The notes below the pieces were generated by a model, which saw nothing but the letters and a program-made list of their open reading frames with translations, made no database searches and had not been told where the DNA came from. The position numbers and the translations under genes were made by a program. Shown piece after piece: positions 1 through 8,327 of a DNA stretch of 64,000 bases (positions are counted from its first letter, which is position 1; each line of letters opens with the position of its first letter). The DNA comes from Streptomyces eurocidicus (lineage in GTDB: Bacteria; Actinomycetota; Actinomycetes; Streptomycetales; Streptomycetaceae): NCBI RefSeq assembly GCF_002891295.1, contig NZ_LGUI01000011.1, forward strand, positions 1-64,000. Direction: 5' to 3'.

Positions 1-10
1 CCACCTGGCA

Positions 11-48
11 GCACTTCGCCCCGCCGGATAACCGGCGGGGCGAAGTGC
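11..48 (-). terminator. Strong hairpin downstream of the acyl-CoA dehydrogenase fragment
   Basis: A perfect 17-bp stem (11-27 with 32-48) closes on the four-base loop ATAA. It lies about 80 bases past the minus-strand stop at 129-131. Streptomyces terminators often lack a T run, so a long GC stem alone is compatible with factor-independent termination. This is read from pairing only. Confidence 0.75.
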
Positions 49-128
49 GCAGGCCCCGGATTCGCCAACGGCATCGCAGGGTGCCGGGGGGCCTCTTCCG
101 CCGTGTGCCCGGCGCGCGGGCGGCGGGG

Positions 129-457
129 CTACTTCGGGAGGTTGCGCGCCATGACGATGCGCTGGACCTGGTTGGTGCCCTCGTAGATCTGGGTGATCTT
201 GGCGTCGCGCATCATGCGCTCCACCGGGTAGTCACGGGTGTAGCCGTAGCCGCCGAGGAGCTGGACGGCGTCCGTGGTGACCTCCATGGCGACGTCGGAG
301 GCGAAGCACTTGGCCGAGGCGCCGAAGAAGGTCAGGTCGGCATCGACCCGCTCGGACTTCGCGGCGGCCGCGTACGTCAGCTGGCGGGCGGCCTCCAGCT
401 TCATGGCCATGTCGGCGAGCATGAACTGGATGCCCTGGAAGTCGGAGATCGGCTTGG
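129..457 (-). pseudogene. C-terminal fragment of an acyl-CoA dehydrogenase
   Basis: About 109 residues reading from near base 457 to the TAG at 129-131 match the C-terminal helical domain of short/medium-chain acyl-CoA dehydrogenases. Visible family motifs are KPISDFQGIQF at the beginning, QLLGGYGYTRDYPVERMMRDAKI and the closing IYEGTNQVQRIVMARNLPK stretch (each shown in part: QLLGGYGYT, YEGTNQVQR). The N-terminal and middle domains and the catalytic-base region are absent: directly upstream of KPISD, where family members read RRQFG, the sequence becomes the 3' end of a pilus ATPase gene in another frame. No start codon or ribosome binding site belongs to the fragment, so it is probably not functional as it stands. 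It is either a deletion/inversion joint or an assembly error. Confidence 0.8.
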
Positions 458-1675
458 CGAGCGGTCCGCGTGGGCCGGGCCCCGGGAGGCGCCGGGGGCC
501 GCCGCGGCGAGGCCGAGCTCGGCGGCGAGGGCCCACAGCGCCTGCCGGACGGGCGACCGCGCGTCGAGGTCCTGCATCCGGCCGGAGTCGACGGCGGGCT
601 GGAGGTCCTTGTAACCGGCCGGGACCGTCGTCCGGGCGGCCTTCGTGCCCGTGGTGCGCTCGACGAGGGAAGGCTGGATCTCGGCGCTCCGGGTGTGCCG
701 GTTGACGACGGTCGTGGTCTCCTCCGCCTTGCGGATCTGCAGCCGCTCCCAGAGCCGGACCATCCGCTTGGCGCCCCGTACGGACACCACGTCGGGCGTC
801 GTCACCAGCAGGGCGATGTCGGCCAGTTCGACCACGGCGGCCCCGGCGGCGGTGATCTGGGTGCCGCAGTCGACGACGACGAGTTCGTACCGGCCGCGCA
901 GGGCGGCGGCGATCTGCCGGGCGGCGAGGTCGCCGACCTCCTCGCCGCGCTCGCCCTCGGCGGGGGCGAGCAGCAGGCCGGGGCCGGCGGGGTGCGGGAA
1001 GACGGCGTCCTGGAGGACCCGGGGGGAGATGTCGCTGATGCCGGCGAGGTCGGCGATGGAGCGGCGGAACTGGACGTCCAGGTACGAGGCGACGTCCCCG
1101 GACTGGAGGTCCAGGTCGACGAGGGCGACGGACCGCCCGGCGGCGCTCGCGGCGAGGGCGAGCTGGACGGCGGTGACGGTCGTGCCCACCCCGCCCTTGG
1201 CGCCGACGACGGCGACGAGCGAGCCGCCGGCCCCGTCCTCCGTAAGGGTCTCCGGTCCGCTGCCGAGGTGCCGGCGGACGCCGGCGGCCCAGTGGGCGGC
1301 GGCCTGCACCCGGGTGCCCAGTTCCTCGTACGAGAGCGGGAGCCCGGCGAGGCCCCGGGCGCCGGCGTCCATGGCGGCGGCGTAGAGCGCGGGGCTGGGC
1401 GTCGCGGTGACGAGGACGACCCCGGTGGCGGGGAAGCGGAGCGCCACTTCACGGATGAGTTCGAGGGCCGGTAAGGGCCCGAGGCGTTCATGGACGAGGA
1501 CGACCTCGGGGAGGTCGGCGACCGAGGCGGCGGCCAGGCCCGCGAGGGTGTCCAGGAGGCGGGTGGCGTCCTCGGCCACCCGCAGCGGCTCGACGCCGGG
1601 AAGCTGGCCGAGGAGCCCGCAGATGGCGCGGGCGGCGTCCGGGTCACCGACGGCCGGGAGGATTCTGATCGTCAC
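401..1675 (-). CDS. CpaE/TadZ-like pilus-assembly ATPase, 3' end fused to foreign sequence
   Basis: ParA/MinD-superfamily protein of Tad (Flp) pilus systems, expected at the inner membrane face where it helps position the secretion apparatus. Residues 1 to about 125 form a receiver-like domain (HERLGPLPALELIRE, ATGVVLVTA). A deviant Walker A KGGVGTT follows near residue 160, with the ALVDLDLQSGD motif and VVVDCG as later nucleotide-binding elements. The start is GTG at 1673-1675; the next gene upstream ends 15 bases away, so the two form an operon with the CpaB-like gene. Family-like sequence stops around ELGLAAAA near base 460; the remaining residues to the stop at 401 come from out-of-frame acyl-CoA dehydrogenase DNA. 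The core ATPase is therefore complete but the natural C-terminus is replaced. Function of the chimeric protein is uncertain. Confidence 0.75.
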   Translation of the reverse strand: MTIRILPAVGDPDAARAICGLLGQLPGVEPLRVAEDATRLLDTLAGLAAASVADLPEVVLVHERLGPLPALELIREVALRFPATGVVLVTATPSPALYAAAMDAGARGLAGLPLSYEELGTRVQAAAHWAAGVRRHLGSGPETLTEDGAGGSLVAVVGAKGGVGTTVTAVQLALAASAAGRSVALVDLDLQSGDVASYLDVQFRRSIADLAGISDISPRVLQDAVFPHPAGPGLLLAPAEGERGEEVGDLAARQIAAALRGRYELVVVDCGTQITAAGAAVVELADIALLVTTPDVVSVRGAKRMVRLWERLQIRKAEETTTVVNRHTRSAEIQPSLVERTTGTKAARTTVPAGYKDLQPAVDSGRMQDLDARSPVRQALWALAAELGLAAAAPGASRGPAHADRSPSRSPTSRASSSCSPTWP

Positions 1676-1690
1676 GGTGTCCCCTTACCG

Positions 1691-2416
1691 CTATTTGTCG
1701 CCGTCGAGCGTGTACGTGCGGTCGCCGCTGCTGATCTCGCCGTCGCCGCCGGGCGCGACGAGCGCGAGCCGCACATGGGAGGCGAACGACTCGGCGTACG
1801 CGACCCGCTGGGCGTCCTTGGTGTCCAGGGCGAAGGTGATCGGCACGGCCTCGCCGGCCCGCCGGGTGGTGGCCGCGGCGGTGCCGCCGCCGTCGCGGTC
1901 GAGGGCCTTGAGCCGGCCCACGGCGATGACCCGGGCGTTGCTGACGATGACCTTGGAGACGGGCTTGGTGCCCTGGTCCTTGCCGTCGAAGGTGGCGTAG
2001 ATGTTGACCTTCGAACCCGCGTTGATCTTCCCGGCGACGCCGGTGGCCGCGTCGATCATGATGGCGATCTCCTGCTGGCCGGGCCCGACCTCCGGCCGGG
2101 AGACGATCATGTCCTCCTGGAGCAGGGAGCCCTTGCGCAGCGGGGTGACGGCGATCTTGCCCTTGAGGGCGGCGAGGTCGGTGACGGCGGTCTCCGGCAG
2201 CCAGCGCCTGGGCATCGAGATCCGCTCGAAGCTGCCCCGGGCGTCCTCCAGGTGCTGGTAGGCGGGGATGTCGGCGCGCAGCCGGTAGGCGGTGGCCTCG
2301 GGGCCGACCTTCGACTCGGCGTCGTGGACGACGGAGAAGACCCCGGCGAAGGCGCCCAGGGCGCAGAGGACCGACAGGAGCAGCAGGACGATCCCGCGGC
2401 GCTGACGTGAATTCAT
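1691..2416 (-). CDS. CpaB/RcpC-like SAF-domain pilus assembly protein
   Basis: A 241-residue protein starting at the ATG 2414-2416 (MNSRQRRGIVLLLLS), which puts an N-terminal membrane anchor at residues 7-25. The rest is extracytoplasmic and has the SAF/CpaB layout: a first beta region around AYRLRADIPAYQHLE, then the motif ITPLRKGSLLQEDMI-like (VTPLRKGSLLQED) and a C-terminal domain with GSKVNIYATF. CpaB/RcpC proteins are thought to support the outer part of the Tad pilus machine. An upstream in-frame ATG at 2638 would add a Pro/Arg-rich segment unlike the family and would overlap the next gene, so the shorter start is preferred. It is followed 15 bases later by the CpaE-like gene. Confidence 0.78.
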   Translation of the reverse strand: MNSRQRRGIVLLLLSVLCALGAFAGVFSVVHDAESKVGPEATAYRLRADIPAYQHLEDARGSFERISMPRRWLPETAVTDLAALKGKIAVTPLRKGSLLQEDMIVSRPEVGPGQQEIAIMIDAATGVAGKINAGSKVNIYATFDGKDQGTKPVSKVIVSNARVIAVGRLKALDRDGGGTAAATTRRAGEAVPITFALDTKDAQRVAYAESFASHVRLALVAPGGDGEISSGDRTYTLDGDK

Positions 2417-2498
2417 GGGGCGGCGAACCTCGTTCGGGACGTGGCCGGGACGCGGGGGCGAAGGGCGGAGGAGGGGCAGCCGGGCCGCGGGCGCGGGG

Positions 2499-3425
2499 TC
2501 AGCGGCCGGCCAGGGCGGTACGGGCGCGGCCGGGCGGCCCCGCCAGGGCGGTACGGGCGCCACCGGCCGCCCCGGCGCCCGGACCGTCGGCGCCGTCGGC
2601 GCGCGGCAGCGGTCCGGCGCAGAACGCGCAGCGGTCACCGATGAGTTCGAGGCCGCACCAGTGGCACCGTTCCCTCCTTACGGACGACACAAGCTGGTAG
2701 AGCACGGTGGGGTCGGGGATCGCGGCGGCGAACTCGACCACCCCCCGGCTCCCCCACCAGCGCGCGGACCCGGCGGGCAGCGGGGCCTCGTGGACGCCCT
2801 GGACGCGCCAGTGGGGGGCGAGGGTGCCGGCCACCCAGTCCTCGCCCTTGGCGGGTCTGGCGCGCGCGACGGTGAGCCGGGTGCCGAAGCCCGGTCCGGC
2901 GGGCAGGTCGGCGCCCCCGCCGATGCGGAAGAGCCGGCGCGCGGGGTTGACGAGGACGCCGAACCGGGAGCCGGGCACGAGCGAGGCGAGGTGGGCGCCG
3001 AGCCCGACGTCGACCCGGTCGAGCCCGCCCACGCCGGGCAGTTGGGCTCCGGCGTAGACGTAGTGGGCGAGGAGCCGGGCCGCGGCGGCGAGGACGCCGG
3101 GGCCGAGGTCGGAGAGGGACAGCAGGCGCAGCTGGCGGGCGAGGACCGCGACGGCGAGCGGCGGCAGCGGGACGGGCAGCAGGGCCAGCCGGTCGCTCTC
3201 CAGCACGGCCCGGATCGTGTGCAGGCGCCGGACGTACGGAGCGGGCAGCGAGTCGGGGTAGAGGGTGACGACGTGGCCGCACCGGTCCAGCAGGACGGCC
3301 GTCTGGGTGACGGCGGTGTCCAGCGACTGCGCCTCGGGCGGCTGGAACACGGCGGCGTCGGGGGCCCGCCCGTCGGGCGCCGAGATCACCAGGTCGAGGC
3401 TGGTGACTGCTATCGCAAGGGGCAC
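2499..3425 (-). CDS. Conserved hypothetical protein with C-terminal zinc ribbon, Tad-operon associated
   Basis: About 308 residues of unknown function. The first 240 residues are a compact, Leu/Val-rich domain (LDLVISAPDGR, AVLLDRCGHVVTLYPD) that I do not recognise. Near the C-terminus CHWCG and CAFCAG, 12 residues apart, form a four-cysteine zinc ribbon. It ends in a low-complexity tail with a duplicated ARTALAG segment, produced by a 17-bp DNA repeat at 2510-2526 and 2543-2559. The GTG at 3423-3425 is chosen because GGGGAAG lies six bases upstream; GTG at 3443 is an alternative. It is the first gene of the minus-strand operon ending in the CpaE-like gene, so a role linked to pilus assembly is likely but inferred only from position. 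Confidence 0.6.
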   Translation of the reverse strand: MPLAIAVTSLDLVISAPDGRAPDAAVFQPPEAQSLDTAVTQTAVLLDRCGHVVTLYPDSLPAPYVRRLHTIRAVLESDRLALLPVPLPPLAVAVLARQLRLLSLSDLGPGVLAAAARLLAHYVYAGAQLPGVGGLDRVDVGLGAHLASLVPGSRFGVLVNPARRLFRIGGGADLPAGPGFGTRLTVARARPAKGEDWVAGTLAPHWRVQGVHEAPLPAGSARWWGSRGVVEFAAAIPDPTVLYQLVSSVRRERCHWCGLELIGDRCAFCAGPLPRADGADGPGAGAAGGARTALAGPPGRARTALAGR

Positions 3426-3715
3426 GTAGGCTTCCCCGTTCACTCCGGACGCGGTGGGCTGCGGCGGACGCAGATCGATACTGCCCTGTGCTGATGCCTC
3501 CGCACTTTATCCACCAACGGGGCGGCTGAGAACCGTTCCTCGGGGTTTGGCCGTGCGCCCACGCGGTGGCCTGGCGGTCTTCGCGGGAACCTTGACGAAC
3601 GTATTGACGAACGCATTGGCCTAGACCATCTTTACGCGCACAAGGCGGCGCCCACCCCCCAGCCTCACCCCGGTCGCCCGCCCCGCACCAGCCCCGACTC
3701 CCACCGGAGGCCCTC

Positions 3716-5449
3716 ATGGACCGCGCGCGGCACATCGGAAGAATCTTCCTGAGAGGAAGGGACCCCGGGCGGGGGCGGGGGCGCCGGCTCGGCGGCGTCC
3801 TCGCCTCGGCGCTCCTCGCGGCCGGCGGCCTCGCCGGCCTGGACGCCGGGGCACCGGCCCTGGCGGCCGGCGCCGCGAACCTCGCCAAGAACCCCGGATT
3901 CGAGTCCGGGCTCTCGTACTGGACCTGTTCGGGCGACAGCGGCACGGTGGTCTCCTCCCCCGTCCACAACGGCACGGGCGCGCTCAAGGCCACCCCGGCC
4001 GGTGCCGACAACGCCCGGTGCGCGCAGACGGTGAGCGTGCTGCCCAACTCCTCGTACACGCTGAGCGCATGGGTCCGGGGCGCGTACGTGTACCTCGGCG
4101 CGAGCGGCACCGGCACGACGGACGTCTCGACCTGGACACCGTCCGCGACCGACTGGCAGCAGCTGACCACCTCGTTCACGACCGGCCCGGACACGACCTC
4201 GGTCACGGTCCACACGCACGGCTGGTACGGGCAGGCCGCCTACTTCGCCGACGACGTCACCCTGACCGGCCCCGGCGGGGGCGACCCCGGCGACCCCGTG
4301 CCGGGCGCCCCCGGCGGTCTGACGGCCGGGACGGCCACGGCCACCTCGGTCGGCCTGTCCTGGAGCCCCGTCACGGGCGCGACCGGCTACAACGTCTACC
4401 AGGACGGCGCGAAGACGCAGTCCGTCGCGGGCGCATCGGCCACCGTCACCGGGCTCGCGCCCGCCACCACGTACCGCTTCCGGGTGACGGCGACCAACGG
4501 CGCGGGCGAGTCGCCGCAGTCGGCCGAGGTCACCGTCACCACGGCGGCCGGGGGCGGCGACGGGCCGGCCGTGCCCAAGCACGCCGTCACGGGGTACTGG
4601 CAGAACTTCGACAACGGCGCCACCGTCCAGCGGATCAGCGACGTGCAGAGCCAGTACGACATCATCGCCGTCGCCTTCGCGGACGCCACCGCGACGCCCG
4701 GCGCCGTCACCTTCGCCCTGGACCCCGCGCTGAAGTACACCGAGGCGCAGTTCAAGGCCGACATCGCGGCCAAGCGGGCGGCGGGCAAGTCGGTCGTCGT
4801 CTCCGTCGGCGGCGAGCGGGGCACGGTGAGCGTCAACGACTCCGCGTCCGCGGAGAACTTCGCGAGCAGCCTCTACGCCCTGATGCAGAAGTACGGCTTC
4901 GACGGCGTCGACATCGACCTGGAGAACGGACTCAACCCGACGTACATGACGCAGGCGCTGCGCTCCCTCTCGGCGAAGGCGGGCAGCAGGCTCGTCATCA
5001 CGATGGCCCCGCAGACCATCGACATGCAGTCGACGTCGGCCGGCTACTTCAAGACCGCGCTGAATATCAAGGACATCCTTACGGTCGTCAACATGCAGTA
5101 TTACAACAGCGGTTCGATGAACGGCTGCGACGGCAAGGTGTACTCGCAGGGCTCCGTCGACTTCATCACCGCGCTGGCCTGCATCCAGCTGGAGGGCGGC
5201 CTGGCGCCGTCCCAGGTCGGGCTCGGCCTGCCCGCGTCGACGCGGGGCGCGGGCAGCGGCTACGTCCCCCCGTCCGTGGTGAACGACGCGCTCGACTGCC
5301 TGGCCAAGGGCACGGGCTGCGGCTCGTTCAAGCCCGCGAAGACCTACCCGGGGATCCGGGGCGCGATGACGTGGTCCACGAACTGGGACGCGAGCGCGGG
5401 CAACGCCTGGTCGAACGGGGTGGGCCCGCACGTCCACGGGCTGCCGTAA
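3716..5449 (+). CDS. Secreted GH18 chitinase with N-terminal CBM and FnIII domain
   Basis: Extracellular endo-acting chitinase, 577 residues. An Arg-rich n-region followed by LASALLAAGGLAGL and an ALAA cleavage site forms a long signal peptide (about residues 1-51). Next come a CenC-like carbohydrate-binding module (about 53-185, beginning NLAKNPGFESG), a Gly/Pro linker, a fibronectin III domain (about 197-277) and a GH18 TIM barrel (about 285-577). The active-site signature DGVDIDLE is intact, with the proton-donor glutamate at residue 403; MQYYNS follows as the usual substrate-contacting Tyr segment. ATG at 3716 has CGGAGG five bases upstream. It sits beside two other exported hydrolases, fitting a saprophytic polymer-degrading role. 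It ends 64 bases before the convergent protease gene. Confidence 0.92.
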   Translation: MDRARHIGRIFLRGRDPGRGRGRRLGGVLASALLAAGGLAGLDAGAPALAAGAANLAKNPGFESGLSYWTCSGDSGTVVSSPVHNGTGALKATPAGADNARCAQTVSVLPNSSYTLSAWVRGAYVYLGASGTGTTDVSTWTPSATDWQQLTTSFTTGPDTTSVTVHTHGWYGQAAYFADDVTLTGPGGGDPGDPVPGAPGGLTAGTATATSVGLSWSPVTGATGYNVYQDGAKTQSVAGASATVTGLAPATTYRFRVTATNGAGESPQSAEVTVTTAAGGGDGPAVPKHAVTGYWQNFDNGATVQRISDVQSQYDIIAVAFADATATPGAVTFALDPALKYTEAQFKADIAAKRAAGKSVVVSVGGERGTVSVNDSASAENFASSLYALMQKYGFDGVDIDLENGLNPTYMTQALRSLSAKAGSRLVITMAPQTIDMQSTSAGYFKTALNIKDILTVVNMQYYNSGSMNGCDGKVYSQGSVDFITALACIQLEGGLAPSQVGLGLPASTRGAGSGYVPPSVVNDALDCLAKGTGCGSFKPAKTYPGIRGAMTWSTNWDASAGNAWSNGVGPHVHGLP

Positions 5450-5513
5450 CCGGGCGCGCCGAGGTGCCGGACGAACCCGTGGGCCCGCCCGGCGCCTTCG
5501 GCGCGCGTAACCC

Positions 5514-6371
5514 TTACGGCTTGGGGAGCGTGCAGCCCGGCAGCTCGAGGTCGATCTTGTTGCCGGCGCCCACGCACTTGGTTATGCCGTACGTCTGCTC
5601 GGCGTAGTTGATGCCCTGGCGGACGGTGACCTGGCCGTTCTCGTCGACCTCGCACGGGTTGTTCATCGTGCAGCGCTCGCCGCTCTCGTTGCCGGTGTTG
5701 TTGATCGCGACGACCTTGCCCGTGGTGGCGTCGACGACGGGCGAGCCGGACGTACCACCTATGACGTCGCACGACGAGGTGTAGCGGAGCGAGTCCTTCC
5801 AGGTCCAGTCGCCCTCGCGGAGGCGGTAGACGAACCCGTCGACGTTGCAGGAGTAGATCCGCTTCCAGTAGCCGGAGACGACCTTGATCGCCGTGCCCGC
5901 GGTCGGGTGGTCGGGGGAGAGGCTCAGCGCGTTGATGTTGTAGCGCTGCTTGATCTGCGCGTACGTGGTGTTCAGCTCGTACAGCGTGACGTCCGTGTCG
6001 GTCATCGTGGCGTACGAGACCTTGGTGGCGCGGAGCGTGGCGACCTTGCCCGCCGTGGAGTTGAGCAGGCTGAAGGTACGGCTGGAGGCGCGGTCGACGA
6101 TGACCTCCCCGGCGGCCGGCATGCCGGTCTCCAGGCAGTGACCGTTGGTCATGACCAGCGCCGGGTCGGTGTCGGCCGAGCCGGGCATCCGGACGAGCGA
6201 GCCGGAACAGTTGCTGAGCGCGACGGTGCCGGCGAAGTCGACGGCCTTGGGCTTGGCGGCGGGGGCCGCGCCGGCCGGAGCCGCGCCGGTGCCCACGAGG
6301 GCCGCGCCGGCGAGCATCAGCGCCGAGAGCGCGCCGAGGAGAGGTCGTCTTGCGAGGGGCTGGAGGGCCAT
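5514..6371 (-). CDS. Secreted trypsin-like serine protease (S1 family)
   Basis: 285-residue exported protease. The chosen ATG (6369-6371, MALQPLARRP) gives a clear signal peptide with hydrophobic core LLGALSALMLAGAALVG and an AGAA cleavage region around residue 36. The catalytic triad is visible as TNGHCLE (His78), DTDVTLYEL (Asp127, or Asp125) and GTSGSP (Ser208). Several cysteines (CSG, GHC, YSC, SSC, RCT, NPC, KC, GC) suggest disulfides. No long propeptide or recognised C-terminal domain is present. An in-frame ATG at 6491 would translate the tandem-repeat DNA upstream and has no signal peptide at its beginning, so it was not chosen; GAGAGGA precedes the selected start. Substrate is unknown. 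Transcribed divergently from the carboxypeptidase gene. Confidence 0.85.
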   Translation of the reverse strand: MALQPLARRPLLGALSALMLAGAALVGTGAAPAGAAPAAKPKAVDFAGTVALSNCSGSLVRMPGSADTDPALVMTNGHCLETGMPAAGEVIVDRASSRTFSLLNSTAGKVATLRATKVSYATMTDTDVTLYELNTTYAQIKQRYNINALSLSPDHPTAGTAIKVVSGYWKRIYSCNVDGFVYRLREGDWTWKDSLRYTSSCDVIGGTSGSPVVDATTGKVVAINNTGNESGERCTMNNPCEVDENGQVTVRQGINYAEQTYGITKCVGAGNKIDLELPGCTLPKP

Positions 6372-6390
6372 GGGGGGTGTCCTCTCTGGA

Positions 6391-6486
6391 CCTGTGGTCC
6401 AAGTGACCTGTGTTCCGAGTGATCCGTGATACGAGTGACCCGTGAGACGGGTGACCTGAGACATGAGGGGCCTGCGACCTGAGGGA
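6391..6486. repeat. Six tandem 16-bp repeats in the protease/carboxypeptidase divergent region
   Basis: Six consecutive units of exactly 16 bases begin at 6391, 6407, 6423, 6439, 6455 and 6471. The best units read CCTGTGNTCCRAGTGA and CCCGTGAKACGRGTGA; the last two are more diverged but keep the period. They occupy the first 115 bases upstream of the protease start, inside a 326-base gap with no other gene. Regular spacing of 1.5 helical turns suggests an array of protein-binding sites or a repeat-expanded leader; this is inference. The rest of the gap, 6487-6697, shows no coding potential. Confidence 0.8.
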
Positions 6487-6697
6487 CCCATGAGCCGATC
6501 CCGTCAGTTTTGACGTGTGCATTGTTGGTTCGGAGGAGAGCGTGCGCAATCAATCGGTCGGAAGTGAAAGGGAAGTTGGCCTGATTCGCTCACACGCGAG
6601 CACTTGACCGGTTCATGCCATCTCTCGACACTGACACCGTTCGCTGCTGACGCATACCCCCCACCCGTCGCACGACCTCACCCCCCGAGGAGACCGC

Positions 6698-8008
6698 ATG
6701 CGACCGCGACCGCACGGCAGAGCACGGTGGGCCACCGCCGTCGCCGCCGTGCTCACCATGGCCCTGGCCGTCCCCGCCGCCTCCCGCGACGACGCGCGGA
6801 CCTCGCACTCCTACGAGGTCACCGGCCCGCGCACGGCCGCACAACGCACCGCCGTGGCCGCCACCGGAGCCGCCATCGACGCCGTCCGCCGGGACTCCGT
6901 CGTGATCACGGCGGACGCCGCGCAGGCCGAGACGATCCGGAACCTCGGCTACCGGGTGCGCCCGCTGCCCGGCCCGCCGGACCGCTCGGGCGGCGCCAAG
7001 GCGGCGCCCTTCGACTTCCCGCCCGCCGACGCCAAGTACCACAACTACGGCGAGGCCATGGCGGAGATCGACGCCGACGTCGCCGCCCACCCGGACATCA
7101 TGAGCAAGAAGGTCATCGGCAAGTCCTACGAGGGCCGCGACATCGTCGCCGTCAAGATCAGCAAGAACGTGGCCGTGGACGAGGCCGAGCCCGAGGTCCT
7201 CTTCACCGCCCACCAGCACGCGCGCGAGCACCTCACCGTGGAGATGGCCCTCTACCTGCTCAAGGAGTTCGGCTCGAAGTACGGCAGCGACCCGCGGGTG
7301 ACCAAGATGGTCGACAGCCGGGAGATCTGGGTCGTGCCGGACGTCAACCCCGACGGCGGCGAATACGACATCGCGTCCGGTTCGTACCGCAGCTGGCGCA
7401 AGAACCGCCAGCCCAACGCCGGGTCGAGCAACAGGGGCACGGACCTCAACCGCAACTGGAACTTCAAGTGGGGCTGCTGCAACGGCTCCTCGGGCAGCAC
7501 CGGATCCGAGACCTACCGCGGCTCGGGCCCCGAGTCCGCGCCCGAGGTGAAGGTCGTCGCCGACTTCGTCCGCGGCCGGGTGGTCGGCGGGAAGCAGCAG
7601 ATCAAGACGGCCATCGACTTCCACACCTACAGCGAGCTGGTCCTCTGGCCCTTCGGCTGGACGTACGACGACACCGCGCCCGGCCTCAGCCAGGACGACC
7701 ACGACGCCTACGCGGCCGTCGGCAAGGCCATGGCGGCCAGCAACGGCTACACCCCCGAGCAGTCGAGCGACCTGTACATCACCGACGGGACCATCGACGA
7801 CTGGCTGTGGGGCAGCCAGCGGATCTTCGCGTACACCTTCGAGATGTATCCGGGCGAGAGCGGCGCGGGCGGCGGCTTCTACCCGCCGGACGAGGTGATC
7901 GACCGGGAGACGGCCCGCAACCGGGAAGCGGTGCTCCAGCTCCTGGAGACCTCGGACTGCATGTACCGGGCGATCGGCAAGGAGCAGCAGTACTGCGCGA
8001 AGGGCTGA
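6698..8008 (+). CDS. Secreted zinc carboxypeptidase (M14 family)
   Basis: 436-residue exported metallocarboxypeptidase that removes C-terminal residues from peptides. Residues 1-29 are a signal peptide (RARWATAVAAVLTMALAVPAA). A propeptide-like segment (about 35-95) is followed by the catalytic M14 domain beginning near FDFPPADAKYHNYGEA. Zinc ligands are His174 and Glu177 in HAREH and His309 in DFHTYSE; the substrate-binding NRNW (Arg252) and the general-base Glu382 in YTFEMYP are also present. A Cys-rich stretch WGCCNGSSG lies between them, as in Streptomyces carboxypeptidases. ATG at 6698 is preceded by GAGGAGA. It follows the protease gene divergently and probably works with it on extracellular protein. 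Confidence 0.9.
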   Translation: MRPRPHGRARWATAVAAVLTMALAVPAASRDDARTSHSYEVTGPRTAAQRTAVAATGAAIDAVRRDSVVITADAAQAETIRNLGYRVRPLPGPPDRSGGAKAAPFDFPPADAKYHNYGEAMAEIDADVAAHPDIMSKKVIGKSYEGRDIVAVKISKNVAVDEAEPEVLFTAHQHAREHLTVEMALYLLKEFGSKYGSDPRVTKMVDSREIWVVPDVNPDGGEYDIASGSYRSWRKNRQPNAGSSNRGTDLNRNWNFKWGCCNGSSGSTGSETYRGSGPESAPEVKVVADFVRGRVVGGKQQIKTAIDFHTYSELVLWPFGWTYDDTAPGLSQDDHDAYAAVGKAMAASNGYTPEQSSDLYITDGTIDDWLWGSQRIFAYTFEMYPGESGAGGGFYPPDEVIDRETARNREAVLQLLETSDCMYRAIGKEQQYCAKG

Positions 8009-8048
8009 CGGAAACGTCCGCCGTACGCGCCGGACGCGCACCGTAAGG

Positions 8049-8094
8049 ACGGTCCGGTGCACCGCCCGCGCCAAGGGGCGGTGCACCGGACCGT
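8049..8094 (+). terminator. Terminator hairpin after the carboxypeptidase gene
   Basis: A perfect 19-bp stem (8049-8067 with 8076-8094) and an eight-base loop start 40 bases after the stop codon at 8006-8008. It separates the carboxypeptidase from the small zinc-ribbon operon. Confidence 0.85.
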
Positions 8095-8195
8095 CGTGGT
8101 CCGCCCGCCCGCACCCGGCTCGCGGGAACGCGCCCGGGGAGATCGGCGTCGGCGTACTCTCGTTGCGACGTAAGGCGGGCCAGGGAGGATGACCC

Positions 8196-8327
8196 ATGTC
8201 GCTACCCCCGGAGAAGGACTGCCCCGACTGCGGTGGATCGGGGCACGCCACGTGGGAGTCGCACGAGGGCGATGAGGTCACGACGGAGTGCAGCGGGTGT
8301 GCCGGCACGGGCACGGTGCTCGCATGA
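8196..8327 (+). CDS. 43-residue protein with two CxxCxGxG zinc motifs
   Basis: ATG at 8196 follows AGGGAGGAT by eight bases, a good ribosome binding site. The protein is little more than two DnaJ-type cysteine repeats, CPDCGGSG and CSGCAGTG, separated by an acidic spacer. In DnaJ such repeats bind zinc and unfolded protein, but there is no J-domain here. Its TGA overlaps the ATG of the next gene in the sequence ATGA (8324-8327), so the two proteins should be made by coupled translation. Function unknown; a small zinc-binding adaptor is the most that can be proposed. Confidence 0.72.
   Translation: MSLPPEKDCPDCGGSGHATWESHEGDEVTTECSGCAGTGTVLA

Noticed and set aside
6391..6486. Possible CRISPR array
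   Set aside because: The 16-bp units follow each other with no spacers, and no cas gene is in the window.
6372..6491. Longer start for the serine protease
   Set aside because: It would translate the tandem repeats and bury the signal peptide 40 residues inside the protein.
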